A stretch of 64,000 nucleotides of DNA from Xanthomonas codiaei (lineage in GTDB: Bacteria > Pseudomonadota > Gammaproteobacteria > Xanthomonadales > Xanthomonadaceae), in NCBI RefSeq assembly GCF_002939785.1, contig NZ_MDEC01000001.1:294198-358197 (forward strand), in the 5' to 3' direction. The translations under genes and the position numbers were made by a program. Of this stretch, positions 1-9,027 are shown piece by piece (the first letter of the stretch is position 1; each line of letters starts with the position of its first letter). Below the pieces are notes generated by a model. It worked only from the letters and a program-made list of their open reading frames with translations, was not told the origin of the DNA and made no database searches.

Positions 1-1341
1 GATCGCGCTGCCGTTGGTCTTGAGCCAACGCCCGATCGCCAGCAGGATGCCGCGCTCGGTGTCGGGGATCGAGCCATCGGCGCGCGGGCCGATGTTGAGC
101 ATCAGGTTGCCGTTCTTGGCCACCACGTCGGCCAGCATGTGGATGATGAAAGTGGGCGACTTGTAGGTGTCGTTCTCGATGTAACCCCACGATGCATTGC
201 TCACCGAGGTATCGGTCTGCCAGTGGGTGGGGTGGATGCCGGTGAGCTGGCCGCGCTCGATATCCAGCGTGCCGGCGCCTTCCGGGAATGCGCCCAGCTT
301 GTAGTTCACCACCACCCCGCGGTCGGCGTCGGTACGTGCCGCGCCCTGGTTGTAGTAATAGGCCAGCATGGTCGGCAGGCTGCGCCGGAAGGTAGGGTGC
401 GCAATCCACCAATCGAAATAGATCAGGTCCGGCTGATAGGTGTCGATCAGCTCGGTGGTGCGTGCCAGCCAGTCGTCCAGCCAGGCCTGCGACACCGGCG
501 TCCAGTCGTTGGCCACGTCGGCATCGTCCTTGCCCGGCAGGCGCACCTGCGCCGGGCCGTACAGCGCCGCATAACGCGGATCGTTGACGTCCGAGTCGAA
601 TTTGCGTCCGCCATCGAAAAACCAGTTGTGCTCGGCGCGATGCGACGACAGGCCGAAGTGCAGGCCCTGCGCGCGGATGGCGGCGGACAGCTCGCCCAAC
701 AGGTCGCGCTTGGGCCCCATCTTCATCGCGGTCCAGTCCGACAGCTTGGAGTCGTACAGCGCAAACCCGTCGTGATGCTCGGCCACTGGCACCACATAGC
801 GCGCACCGGACTCACGGAACAACTTGGCCCATCCCTTGGGGTCGAACCGGGGCGCGGTGAATTTGGGAATCAGATCCTTGTAACCGCTGGTCGCCTGCGG
901 GCCGTAGGTCGCCACGTGATGGGCGAACTCCTTGGAGCCTTGCAAATACATGTTGCGCGAGTACCACTCGCTACCGAACGCCGGCACCGAGAACACGCCC
1001 CAGTGGATGAAGATGCCGAACTTGGCGTTGTCGTACCACGCCGGGGAGCGATACGCCTTCAGCGCAGCCCAGTCGGGACGGAATGGACCCTTGCGCGCGC
1101 CGGCCTCGGCTTCGCGCACCAGGCGTTCGCGTTCGGGCGCGTACTTGGCGGTGGCATCGAGCCACTGCTGGTCGATGGCCTCGGGGCTGAGCGTAGTAGC
1201 GGTCGGTGCGGTGGGCGATTGCGCGCTGAGCGTGGCAGCAGGCAATGCGAGCAGCAGACCGAGCGCGACCATTCGCGTTCTGGGTGCAGCTCCGGCGTGG
1301 CGGCGGGATGGAGCCGCAAACACGCGGCTATCGGTCGTCAT
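1..1341 (-). CDS. Alpha-L-fucosidase, GH29 (3' end outside window)
   Basis: Secreted glycoside hydrolase that removes alpha-L-fucose from glycans, acting in the periplasm or outside the cell. The ATG at 1341 opens a frame running to the window edge (447 codons). A basic, hydrophobic N-terminus (about residues 20-40, ending in LSAQ) looks like a signal peptide. GH29 landmarks follow: FGIFIHWG near 108-115, EHHDGFALY near 189-197, and DLIYFDWW, where Asp310 is the likely nucleophile. NLMLNIGPRADG lies near the visible end. It sits downstream of a TonB-dependent transporter on the same strand, but that transporter's terminator and about 200 bp separate them, so it probably has its own promoter. 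Fucosidases of this kind belong to the N-glycan utilisation locus of X. campestris; placing this copy there is an inference. Confidence 0.9.
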   Translation of the reverse strand, partial: MTTDSRVFAAPSRRHAGAAPRTRMVALGLLLALPAATLSAQSPTAPTATTLSPEAIDQQWLDATAKYAPERERLVREAEAGARKGPFRPDWAALKAYRSPAWYDNAKFGIFIHWGVFSVPAFGSEWYSRNMYLQGSKEFAHHVATYGPQATSGYKDLIPKFTAPRFDPKGWAKLFRESGARYVVPVAEHHDGFALYDSKLSDWTAMKMGPKRDLLGELSAAIRAQGLHFGLSSHRAEHNWFFDGGRKFDSDVNDPRYAALYGPAQVRLPGKDDADVANDWTPVSQAWLDDWLARTTELIDTYQPDLIYFDWWIAHPTFRRSLPTMLAYYYNQGAARTDADRGVVVNYKLGAFPEGAGTLDIERGQLTGIHPTHWQTDTSVSNASWGYIENDTYKSPTFIIHMLADVVAKNGNLMLNIGPRADGSIPDTERGILLAIGRWLKTNGSAI

Positions 1342-1463
1342 GGGAACTGCACTCCTGTTGAGCAAGACGCGCCGGCGATGCTGCAGCCGTGCGTGGATGG
1401 CAAAAGCGGGCCTGGCCATGCTCCCTCAACCGCGAAGGGGCGTGGCCAGTACCACTCCTTGTT

Positions 1464-1478
1464 ACAACTTCAAGTTGT
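1464..1478. promoter_or_regulatory. Inverted repeat upstream of the fucosidase gene
   Basis: A perfect 7-bp inverted repeat with a 1-nt centre (ACAACTT, C, AAGTTGT) lies about 120 bp ahead of the fucosidase start and beyond the transporter's terminator. It could be an operator for the fucosidase gene. No regulator is identified in the window. Confidence 0.3.
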
Positions 1479-1501
1479 GCGCTGCATGCGACGCACAGCT
1501 C

Positions 1502-1539
1502 AAAAAAAAGCGCGCCACCGTGGAGGGTCGGTGGCGCGC
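1502..1539 (-). terminator. Rho-independent terminator of the TonB-dependent transporter
   Basis: A 10-bp GC-rich stem (GCGCGCCACC with GGTGGCGCGC, 10-nt loop) is followed on the minus strand by a run of eight T. It lies 11 bp past the transporter stop codon. Confidence 0.9.
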
Positions 1540-1549
1540 CGGTGCTACG

Positions 1550-4210
1550 TCAGAACTTGAAGTTCAGCTGGGCCTGATAGCCGCGGCCGTTCTTGTAGAA
1601 CGCCGTGGGCGCTGCCCGGGTGTTGCTGAAGAGCCGGTAGGTCGAATCGAGCAGGTTGGTCGCGCCGAAGGTGATGCCCATGTAGTCGGTGATCTGGTAC
1701 GAGGCGGTCAGGTCCAGCTGCTTGTAGCTGTCGGCGAAGTCCTGCGAGGCCAGGCGTCCGATCTGGGTGAAGTACTTCGAGCGGTAGCTGTAGTTGACGC
1801 GCACCATCCAGTCGCCATGTTCCCAGTACGGGATGATGTTGTAGGTGTCGCGCGACAGATACGGCAGGTTCAGGCCGGAGCTGGAGTCGGATTCGGCGAA
1901 GGTGTAGTTCGCCTGCACGCCGAAGCCCAGGCCCAGCGACTGCTGGTAGTTCACCGCCACGCCCTTGACCTTGGCGTCGGACACGTTCACCGGCGTGGTC
2001 ACCTGGTAGATGCCGGCTACGGCCGGCGGTGCCGGGTTGAGCTGCTGGCTGACCGTGGTGTTGACGATGTACGAACTGATATCGCGGTAGAACACTTCGC
2101 CCGACAGCATGCTGGACGGAGCGAAGTACCACTCGGCCGCCACGTCGTAGTTGGTGGATTCGTACGGCTTCAGATCCGGGTTGCCGCCATTGGCGGTCAG
2201 GTTGCCGTTACCGCTGTTGATGGTGAACGAACCGGCCAGATCGGCGTAACGCGGGCGCGCAATGACCTTGGCTGCCGAGAAGCGCAGCACGGCGTCGTCG
2301 GTGATGTCGTAAGCGATATTGAAGCTGGGCAGCGCCTTGCGATAGTCGTTGGTCTCGGCCACACGGTTGAAGGTCGCACCACCGTCCTGGCTCTGCCAGA
2401 ACTCGGACTTGTCGGTGGTGTCGATCAAGCGCACGCCGACGTTGCCGCGCCACTGGCCCGACTCGAAGTTCAACTGCGTATAGACGTTCTGGGTGATTTC
2501 CTTCACGTCGAACGAAGAGCCGAAATCCGTGCGGTATGCACCCTGCGGCTGCGCGAGCAGATAGCGACGCACGGCCTCCAGGTTGGCGGTCGGCCAGGTG
2601 GTCAGGTCGCCGCTGGCGCCCAGACCGTCGTACAGGCCGCTCGGCGTGGTGCCCGGGTTGAACTGCGTCAACGAAATCGGGTCGGTGGTGTTGATGCGGT
2701 TACCACGCGCTTCCACGCCGTTGTTGTGGTTGATGTACTTGTAGCCGAACATCAGCTTGGTGAACGGACCCCAGGCCAGATCGCGCGCCGCGTCCCACTG
2801 GAAGTATTTCTCTTCGTCGGTGCTCTTCTGATAGAAGATGCCGCCGGCCTGCATGGTGCTGGAGTCCTGCGAGCCTGCCGGCAGGCCCGCCGGCGAACCC
2901 GGCAGCGTCCAATTGGCGGCGTTGCCGTTGTCGTAGTTGACGGCGGTGTTGCGGCCGTCGAATGCATAGTTGTAGCCACCGTCCTGCATCAGGAACTTCA
3001 TCAGGTATTCGGGGTTCTTGCCGCCGGTGGCCTTCGTATCACCGACCTGTGTGGTGAACACCCACTTCTCGCCCGACCAGTCGTGGCGCAGGTTCAGGCT
3101 CTTGGTGGTGACGGTGCTCTCGCGGTAGTTGGCATCCAGCTGCGCATACGGCTGGCCGGCAGCGCCATCGCTGACGGTGGCCGAGGTGACAATGCCGTTC
3201 TGCACGTTTGCCTGGGTGATCTTGCGCATGTCGTCGTTGCAGGCCGGGCAGACATAACGCGACTGACTGAAGTTGTTGTACTTGCCCTTGATGTACAGGC
3301 CGGTCAGGTTGAACTCGTTCTGCTCGTTGGGCTTCCACTGCAACGCACCCTGCACGCCACTGCGTTCGCGGGTCTGCTGGAAGAATGCGCTGTTGATGCC
3401 GGCCGGCACACGGGCGGTGGCCACGTTGCTGCCGTCGCCGGTGATGGTGGCGGTCGGCGGGATGTTGGCGCCGGTGGTGTAGCCGAAGTATTCGATACCG
3501 GCGCGCGCCAGGTCCTGCTTGTCGTGCGTGGCGGAGATCAACGCGCCGAAGGTTTCGTCGTCGTTCTTCCAGCTCCACAGCGCCGAGCCGCGCGGATTGC
3601 CTTCTTCCGAGCGGTCGTTGTAGTTGTAGCCGAGCGAGCCGCGGATGGTGTTCTTGGGCAGGTCCAGCGGCTTGCGGGTGTGCACGATCACGGTGCCGCC
3701 GATCGAGCCTTCGTCGATGCGCGCCTCGGGGGTCTTGTAGACCTCCATCAGGCCGATGATTTCCGGCGACAGCAGGGTGTAGTTGAAGGTGCGGCCGCTG
3801 GTGTCGGTCGGGTTGCCGCCCCAGTCGCCGGAGGCGATGGTCTGGCCGTTGAGCAGCACGCGGTTCAACGCCGGGTCGGTGCCGTTGATGCTGACCTTCT
3901 CGCCTTCGCCGAACTGGCGGTCGACGCTGATGCCCGGCAGATGCGACAGCGATTCGGCGGCATTGATGTCCGGGAACTTGCCGATGTCCTCGGCGCTGAT
4001 CGCATCGACGATGGAGTTGGCCGAGCGCTTGACCGCCTGGCTCTTCTCCAGCGACGCGCGGTAGCCGGTGACGGTGATGGTGTCCAGTTCGGTCGTTGCC
4101 GATGCGCTGGCAGGCGTTTGTTGTTGTTCTTGTCCGGCAGCCATTGCAGAGCCGGAGCAGTACAGAGCGGCGGTGATACAGAGTGCTAACGTCGTGGTGC
4201 GGCTGTGCAT
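1550..4210 (-). CDS. TonB-dependent outer-membrane transporter, Caulobacter type (glycan uptake)
   Basis: 886-residue outer-membrane transporter, probably importing an oligosaccharide using TonB energy. ATG 4210 is chosen because it begins a signal peptide (MHSRTTTLALCITAAL, cleavage near AMA-AG at residue 24); the open frame upstream has no such feature. The TonB box is DTITVTGY (43-50). The plug carries DIGKFPDINAAESLSHLPG (75-93) and GSIGGTVIVHTRKP, both usual in Caulobacter-type (TIGR01782-like) transporters. The barrel ends in the typical terminal phenylalanine (NFKF). Neighbours are a GH29 fucosidase downstream and a divergent glucokinase, which fits a carbohydrate-utilisation locus with a TonB receptor. 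The substrate is inferred from neighbours; in X. campestris a similar set serves N-glycan use. An operator-like box lies 334 bp upstream. Confidence 0.93.
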   Translation of the reverse strand: MHSRTTTLALCITAALYCSGSAMAAGQEQQQTPASASATTELDTITVTGYRASLEKSQAVKRSANSIVDAISAEDIGKFPDINAAESLSHLPGISVDRQFGEGEKVSINGTDPALNRVLLNGQTIASGDWGGNPTDTSGRTFNYTLLSPEIIGLMEVYKTPEARIDEGSIGGTVIVHTRKPLDLPKNTIRGSLGYNYNDRSEEGNPRGSALWSWKNDDETFGALISATHDKQDLARAGIEYFGYTTGANIPPTATITGDGSNVATARVPAGINSAFFQQTRERSGVQGALQWKPNEQNEFNLTGLYIKGKYNNFSQSRYVCPACNDDMRKITQANVQNGIVTSATVSDGAAGQPYAQLDANYRESTVTTKSLNLRHDWSGEKWVFTTQVGDTKATGGKNPEYLMKFLMQDGGYNYAFDGRNTAVNYDNGNAANWTLPGSPAGLPAGSQDSSTMQAGGIFYQKSTDEEKYFQWDAARDLAWGPFTKLMFGYKYINHNNGVEARGNRINTTDPISLTQFNPGTTPSGLYDGLGASGDLTTWPTANLEAVRRYLLAQPQGAYRTDFGSSFDVKEITQNVYTQLNFESGQWRGNVGVRLIDTTDKSEFWQSQDGGATFNRVAETNDYRKALPSFNIAYDITDDAVLRFSAAKVIARPRYADLAGSFTINSGNGNLTANGGNPDLKPYESTNYDVAAEWYFAPSSMLSGEVFYRDISSYIVNTTVSQQLNPAPPAVAGIYQVTTPVNVSDAKVKGVAVNYQQSLGLGFGVQANYTFAESDSSSGLNLPYLSRDTYNIIPYWEHGDWMVRVNYSYRSKYFTQIGRLASQDFADSYKQLDLTASYQITDYMGITFGATNLLDSTYRLFSNTRAAPTAFYKNGRGYQAQLNFKF

Positions 4211-4543
4211 GGCTAAACCTCGTTGGTTAGTGCTGTGAGCGCGCCGCCTTCCAAAGGCGTCACGCGCTCGGCGTGGCCGGCAAAACAACACGCCCTGACC
4301 GATCGCGGTGGTCGCACTCGGTGCCGCGCAATGGCAGCAGGCGGTGTCGATTCGCGTGGTAGAGGAGGTGTCCCCCGTATGGTGAAGCGGTGGAGCGAAC
4401 GCGACATCAGCGGGCCGCGCGTCTGACGACGCAGGACCCACGAACCTGGAATCAGCAGGGAAGGGAAGAGCCGTTCTTCAGTACCGAACAGTCCATGGCC
4501 CCTCCTGCCAGAACTCCGATTTGGATCGAGTCTCGCGTAGCGC

Positions 4544-4557
4544 TGACAGCGTTGTCA
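4544..4557. promoter_or_regulatory. NagR-type operator (site 1, transporter side)
   Basis: TGACAGCGTTGTCA fits the TGACARCGYTGTCA core of the Xanthomonas NagR box, a LacI-family operator. It lies in the 700-bp divergent region, 334 bp before the transporter start. No LacI-family gene is visible in the window. Whether the true regulator is NagR or another LacI protein cannot be told from sequence. Confidence 0.6.
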
Positions 4558-4830
4558 ACACATCGTCACAGATCTCTGATGTGGCTGCGATTGCGCTGCA
4601 ATGCAGCATTTTTGCGACGTGATCGCCGAAGTGCGCGTGCGTCCGGCCGCGATAATGCAGCTGGCCGGAGGGCGCGATTGGCGCTTTCAATGGCTGCACG
4701 GAGCGTAGCCGGGTCTTGCCCGATGTTTGTGCGGAAATCGTTGTGATCGGTGCGGATTTTTCGTGGATGATGGGCGTAGGCCGGGACGGCGTCGATTGTG
4801 GCCGGCACGGTTGCGTTACACGGCGATTAC

Positions 4831-4844
4831 TGACAACGTTGTCT
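4831..4844. promoter_or_regulatory. NagR-type operator (site 2, glucokinase side)
   Basis: TGACAACGTTGTCT fits the same core as site 1 except for its last base and lies 66 bp before the glucokinase GTG start, where it could block transcription. The rest of the 4211-4909 gap shows nothing recognisable. Confidence 0.6.
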
Positions 4845-4909
4845 ACCCGGTGCCGTTCGTCGGACAGCGGGACTCGACGCCAGCCCGCTGCCACTTATCA
4901 GGAGAACGC

Positions 4910-5926
4910 GTGAGCGCAAGCAGCCCAATGGAAGCGGTGGCCTTTCCGCGCCCCGACACCTTCGTTGCCGCAGACGTGGGAGGGACGCATGTGCGCCTGG
5001 CGTTGGTGTGCCCGAGCAACGATGCGCGCACGCCGGTCACGGTGCTCGACTACCGCAAGTACCGCTGCGCCGATTACCCGGGCCTGGCCGAGATCATGTC
5101 CGCCTTCTTTACCGAGTTGGGATGCGCGCCGGTGCGCCGCGGCGTGATTGCCAGCGCCGGGTATGCGCTGGAGGACGGCAATGTGATCACCGCGAACCTG
5201 CCGTGGGTATTAGCGCCGGAGCAGATCCGCCGCCAGCTCGGTATGCAGGCGCTGCACCTGGTCAACGATTTCGAAGCGGTGGCCTATGCGGCCAATTCCA
5301 TGGTCGGCAATCAGGTCATGCAGCTCTCCGGCCCGGCGCAGGGCGCGCCCGGCCCGGCACTGGTGCTCGGCCCGGGAACGGGGCTGGGTGCGGCGGTGTG
5401 GATCCCCAATGGTGCCAACCCGGTCGTGCTGCCGACCGAAGCCGGCCACGCCGCGCTTGCCGCTGCCAGCGATCTGGAGGTGGCCTTGCTGCAGGAACTG
5501 CGCCGCACGCGCAGCCACGTAGGCACCGAAACGTTGCTGTCGGGCCCAGGTCTATTGACGCTCTACACCGCACTGGCCACGCTGCGCGGCGAGCCGGCGG
5601 TGCATGCCGGTCCGGCCGATGTCACCGCCGCCGCACTGGCCGGCAACGACGTGCTCGCGCGCGATGCGCTGCAGGCGTTCTGTGGTTTCATGGGCAGCGT
5701 GGTCGGCGACATGATGCTGCTGTACGGCATCCGTAGCGGCGTGTATCTGGCCGGTGGGTTCCTGCCGCAGATCGCCGACTTCATCGCCGCCAGCGATTTC
5801 GTCGCCCGCCTGCTCGACAAGGGTACGCTGCGCCCCGCGCTGGAGCAGGTGCCGGTGCGCATTGTCGAACACGGCCAGCTCGGCGTGATCGGCGCGGCCA
5901 ACTGGTTTTTGCAGCGCGCCAGCTAG
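4910..5926 (+). CDS. glk: Glucokinase
   Basis: Cytoplasmic ATP-dependent hexokinase of the bacterial Glk family (338 residues) that phosphorylates glucose for glycolysis or the Entner-Doudoroff route. The GTG at 4910 is preferred: GGAG stands five bases before it, and the longer upstream frame would read through the operator region. The N-terminus holds the phosphate-binding loop AADVGGTHVRLAL (Asp22, Gly24-Gly25). LGPGTGLGAAVW is the second nucleotide motif, and EAGHAAL matches the family's sugar-binding EGGH-type segment. GVYLAGGFLPQI is the adenosine motif. It is divergent from the TonB-dependent transporter. A kinase here would trap sugars released from the imported glycan; that link is inferred from position and from the shared operator type. 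Confidence 0.9.
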   Translation: MSASSPMEAVAFPRPDTFVAADVGGTHVRLALVCPSNDARTPVTVLDYRKYRCADYPGLAEIMSAFFTELGCAPVRRGVIASAGYALEDGNVITANLPWVLAPEQIRRQLGMQALHLVNDFEAVAYAANSMVGNQVMQLSGPAQGAPGPALVLGPGTGLGAAVWIPNGANPVVLPTEAGHAALAAASDLEVALLQELRRTRSHVGTETLLSGPGLLTLYTALATLRGEPAVHAGPADVTAAALAGNDVLARDALQAFCGFMGSVVGDMMLLYGIRSGVYLAGGFLPQIADFIAASDFVARLLDKGTLRPALEQVPVRIVEHGQLGVIGAANWFLQRAS

Positions 5927-6293
5927 CGCGGCTAATAAAACGTAGCGAGCGGTCGTGAGGTGGGGGCGGACGGCGCGGAGCAACCACAGTGTACGCGTGG
6001 TACATGCCGCACCGAGCACCTACCGCGCCCGCCTGGCGGCCGCGCAGTCGTTTTGCCGGCTGCTCTAAGCCAAAACCAGATCGCATCGCCATGCAGGAGT
6101 GCCCCAGGGCGTTGCACGAGCGCCCCTGGGGGCGAGAGGCATTGCCGTGGCTGCTGGAAAACGTCGCTCTCCAGGGGAAGCCCTGTCGCGACCGGTTGCG
6201 CTCCTGCGCGTCATCGTGGCTGCCTTGCCTGTGGGAGCTGCCCCATCCGCGTGTAGCTGCACCTTCCACGATCCATGCCGCCACGGCAGCGCC
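5927..6293. other. Gene-free gap with an inverted repeat at 6102-6131
   Basis: No convincing gene lies between the convergent glk and rsmE. A 10-bp inverted repeat (CCCCAGGGCG, 9-nt loop, CGCCCCTGGGG) sits at 6102-6131 without a T run. The flanks look like decayed intergenic REP-type sequence, but no second copy of this hairpin was seen in the window. Confidence 0.35.
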
Positions 6294-7028
6294 TTATAGA
6301 TCCCCGAACCGCGATTGCAGTGCCGCAATCGCCGCCAGCCCGGCGGTTTCGGTGCGCAGGATGCGCGGGCCCAATTGCAGGCCGCTGAAGCCGGCGTCTG
6401 CCAGGATGGCGCGATCGCGCGGCGACCAGCCGCCCTCCGGCCCGATCGCCACGATAAGCCCCTGTTCCATATCCGCACTCAGCGTGGACAGGCGATGCTC
6501 ACCCTGCGGGTCCAGGGTCAGCCGCAGTGCCTGCAGGTCGCTGGCCTGCGCTGCCTCTTGCAAGCCAAGCGGCGCAGCGACGGTGGGTATGCGCGCGCGG
6601 CCGGATTGCTCACATGCGGACACCACCACGCTGCGCCAGTGCGCCACGCGTTTCTCCAGGCGTGCCGCATCCAGCTTGACCTCGGTGCGCTCGGCATTGA
6701 CCGGCACGATGGCCGCAACGCCCAACTCGGTGGCCTTCTGCAGGATCAGGTCCATCTTCTCGCCGCGTGCAATGCCCTGCAGCAGAGTGATCCGCAATGG
6801 CGATTCGTTGTGCAGGGGCTCGACACGCTCCACCCGCGCACGCGCCTCGCGCTTGCCGGCCACGCTGATGCGGGCGTGGTAATCGCTGCCGTCGCCATTA
6901 AACAGAATGCAGGCATCGCCCTCGCGCAGACGCAGCACGCGCAGCAGGTGATTGGCGGACTCGTCTGGCAGGGTGACGTCCTGGTCGCACTGCAGCGGCA
7001 GTGCCACATGCGAGCGGGTCAGGCGCAT
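6294..7028 (-). CDS. rsmE: 16S rRNA (uracil-1498-N3)-methyltransferase
   Basis: 244-residue SPOUT-class methyltransferase using SAM to methylate U1498 of 16S rRNA. The ATG at 7028 gives MRLTRSHVALPL, matching the short PUA-like N-terminal part of RsmE; the longer frame upstream is only bioA sequence in another frame. Family landmarks are HLLRVLRLREGD (N-terminal domain), EKMDLILQKATELGV (central), IGPEGGWSPRD (knotted SAM site) and LGPRILRTETA near the C-terminus. The start lies inside the last codons of bioA (10-nt overlap), so the two are probably co-transcribed and translationally coupled despite unrelated roles. Confidence 0.93.
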   Translation of the reverse strand: MRLTRSHVALPLQCDQDVTLPDESANHLLRVLRLREGDACILFNGDGSDYHARISVAGKREARARVERVEPLHNESPLRITLLQGIARGEKMDLILQKATELGVAAIVPVNAERTEVKLDAARLEKRVAHWRSVVVSACEQSGRARIPTVAAPLGLQEAAQASDLQALRLTLDPQGEHRLSTLSADMEQGLIVAIGPEGGWSPRDRAILADAGFSGLQLGPRILRTETAGLAAIAALQSRFGDL

Positions 7029-8437
7029 GCAACGGCCTCCTCGATGGCGTGGCGGGTAGTGGCCGCCAGCAACGCGAGTTGCGTCTCGTCCACGCAATAC
7101 GGCGGCATCCAGTACAGCACATCGCCCAGCGGCCGCAGCACCACGCCACGGTTCAGCGCTGCGCGATACGCCTTCAACCCGACCCGCGCCGCCGCAGGGA
7201 AGGGCGTACGCTTGTCGCCGTCCCGGGTCAGCTCGAACGCCACGATCATGCCGGCCTGACGCACGTCCGCCACCGCCGGGTGTTCGCCGATCTGCGCCGC
7301 GAGCGTGGCCATGTGGGCAGCGGTGTGTTGGTTGCGCGCAATCACCTCGTCGTCCGCGAAGATCTGCAGGGTCGCCAACGCGGCCGCGCATGCCAGTGGA
7401 TTGCCGGTATAGCTATGCGAATGCAGGAACGCGCGCTCGCGCGAATCATCCAGGAACGCGTCGTATACCGCTTGCGTGGCCAGCACCGCCGCCAATGGCA
7501 GGAAGCCGCCGGTCAGGCCCTTGGACAGGCACAACAGGTCGGGCATCACCCCGGCCTGTTCGCAGGCGAACAAGGTGCCGGTGCGGCCGAAGCCGGAGGC
7601 GATCTCGTCGGCAATCAGGAACGCGCCATGCGCATCGCACAGTTCGCGTGCCCGACGCAGATAGGCCGGGTGATACATGCGCATGCCGCCGGCGCACTGC
7701 ACGCGCGGCTCCAGGATCAGCGCGCAGATCTGCCCAGGCGAGCGCTCGAACATGGCCTGCAGTGCATCAGCTGCCTGCAGCGCGTACTCCTCCGCAGTCT
7801 GTCCGGGCTCGGCCAGATAGGCATCCGGGGATGGCGCAAAGAGCGATTCCAGCAGCAGCGGTGCGTACACGCGGCGATACAAGGGAATATCGCCCACCGA
7901 CAGCGCGCCGATGGTCTCGCCGTGGTAACCGTTCTCCAGTGCGATGAAACGCGTGCGGCCGTGCTCGCCGCGGTTGTGGAAATAGTGGAAGGCCATCTTC
8001 AAGGCCACCTCCACGCCGGCCGAACCATTGTCGGCATAGAACACCTTGGCCAGCGGCGCGCGCCCGGCCTGGCGCGGTGCAATCGCCAGCAGGCGCTCGG
8101 CCAGCTGCACTGCCGGCGCATGCGTGAAGCCGGCCAGCATGACCTGCTCCAGCGTGCCGGCCTGCTGCGCGATGGCCGCACCGATACGCGGTTCGGCGTG
8201 GCCGAACAGGTTGGTCCACCAGCTGCTGACCGCGTCCAGATAACGGCGACCATCGTGGCCGATCAGCCAGGCGCCCTCGCCGCGGGCGATCGGTACCAGC
8301 GGAAGCGTGTGCGGGTGCTCGCGCATCTGCGTGCATGGGTGCCACAGCACCGCGAGATCGCGTTCTCGCCAATGATCGGCAGCTGCGGAGGCTGCCGGGT
8401 CTGCTAGGATTTCGGGCTCATGAACATGTCGATGCAT
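7019..8437 (-). CDS. bioA: Adenosylmethionine--8-amino-7-oxononanoate aminotransferase
   Basis: PLP-dependent class III aminotransferase (472 residues) of biotin synthesis: converts 7-keto-8-aminopelargonate to 7,8-diaminopelargonate with SAM as amino donor. Visible features are DLAVLWHPCTQM near residue 28 (BioA substrate region), DGRRYLDAVSSWW, YADNGSAGVEVALKMA, ENGYHGETIGALSVG, LIADEIASGFGRTGTLF and CLSKGLTGGFLPLA, whose Lys should bind PLP. The N-terminal 20 residues are variable, so the exact start is less certain than the frame. Its start is 41 bp from that of the divergent nudE. No other bio genes are in the window. Confidence 0.92.
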   Translation of the reverse strand: MHRHVHEPEILADPAASAAADHWRERDLAVLWHPCTQMREHPHTLPLVPIARGEGAWLIGHDGRRYLDAVSSWWTNLFGHAEPRIGAAIAQQAGTLEQVMLAGFTHAPAVQLAERLLAIAPRQAGRAPLAKVFYADNGSAGVEVALKMAFHYFHNRGEHGRTRFIALENGYHGETIGALSVGDIPLYRRVYAPLLLESLFAPSPDAYLAEPGQTAEEYALQAADALQAMFERSPGQICALILEPRVQCAGGMRMYHPAYLRRARELCDAHGAFLIADEIASGFGRTGTLFACEQAGVMPDLLCLSKGLTGGFLPLAAVLATQAVYDAFLDDSRERAFLHSHSYTGNPLACAAALATLQIFADDEVIARNQHTAAHMATLAAQIGEHPAVADVRQAGMIVAFELTRDGDKRTPFPAAARVGLKAYRAALNRGVVLRPLGDVLYWMPPYCVDETQLALLAATTRHAIEEAVACA

Positions 8438-8478
8438 CCGCCTATTCTATCGGCCCGCTCCGCGGCTGCGTGCTGCGC

Positions 8479-9027
8479 ATGAGCCCGCGTCTGCCGATCA
8501 TCCACAAGACCACCGATCTGGGCGACGGGCCGTTCCGGCGCCAGCAGCTGGATCTGGAATTTTCCAACGGCCAGCGCCGCATCTACGAACGCCAGCTCAG
8601 CCAGGGCCATGGCGCGGTGGTGGTGGTGCCGCTGCTGGACGAACAGACCGTGCTGCTGGTGCGCGAGTACGCCGCCGGCGTGCACCGCTACGAGCTGGGC
8701 CTGGTCAAGGGCCGCATCGATGCCGGCGAGACGCCCGAGCAGGCCGCCGACCGCGAGTTGAAGGAAGAAGCCGGCTACGGCGCGCGCCAGGTGCAGGTGC
8801 TGCGCGCCATGACGCTCGCTCCTACTTATATGAGTCACCAATCGTGGCTGGTGCTGGCGCGCGACCTCTACCCCGAACGCCTGCCCGGCGACGAACCGGA
8901 AGAGATGGAAGTGATCCCCTGGCCGCTGGCGCGCCTGGACGAGTTGATGCTGCGCGATGATTTTTCCGAAGGCCGCTCGCTGGCGGCACTGTTCATTGCG
9001 CGCGAGTGGCTGGAGCGCAACCGATGA
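8479..9027 (+). CDS. nudE: ADP-ribose/ADP-sugar diphosphatase of the Nudix family
   Basis: 182-residue Nudix hydrolase, likely cleaving ADP-ribose, NADH-type or ADP-sugar dinucleotides. The Nudix box is complete (GRIDAGETPEQAADRELKEE, then AGY; residues 78-100) with the GX5EX7REX2EEXG pattern. The preceding REYAAGVHRYELGLVKG and the following TLAPTYMSHQSW fit the NudE subfamily. The ATG at 8479 gives a normal length; an open frame runs further upstream but only over the bioA start region. It overlaps cysQ by ATGA, as nudE and cysQ are often paired in gammaproteobacteria. Confidence 0.88.
   Translation: MSPRLPIIHKTTDLGDGPFRRQQLDLEFSNGQRRIYERQLSQGHGAVVVVPLLDEQTVLLVREYAAGVHRYELGLVKGRIDAGETPEQAADRELKEEAGYGARQVQVLRAMTLAPTYMSHQSWLVLARDLYPERLPGDEPEEMEVIPWPLARLDELMLRDDFSEGRSLAALFIAREWLERNR

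Noticed and set aside
932..4189. Very long open frame on the plus strand opposite the TonB transporter
   Set aside because: High GC keeps the reverse frame open; it has no family motif, ribosome site or normal composition, while the minus-strand transporter has all of these.
6102..6131. Terminator of glk
   Set aside because: The stem lies 175 bp past the stop and has no T run; kept only as an unassigned inverted repeat.
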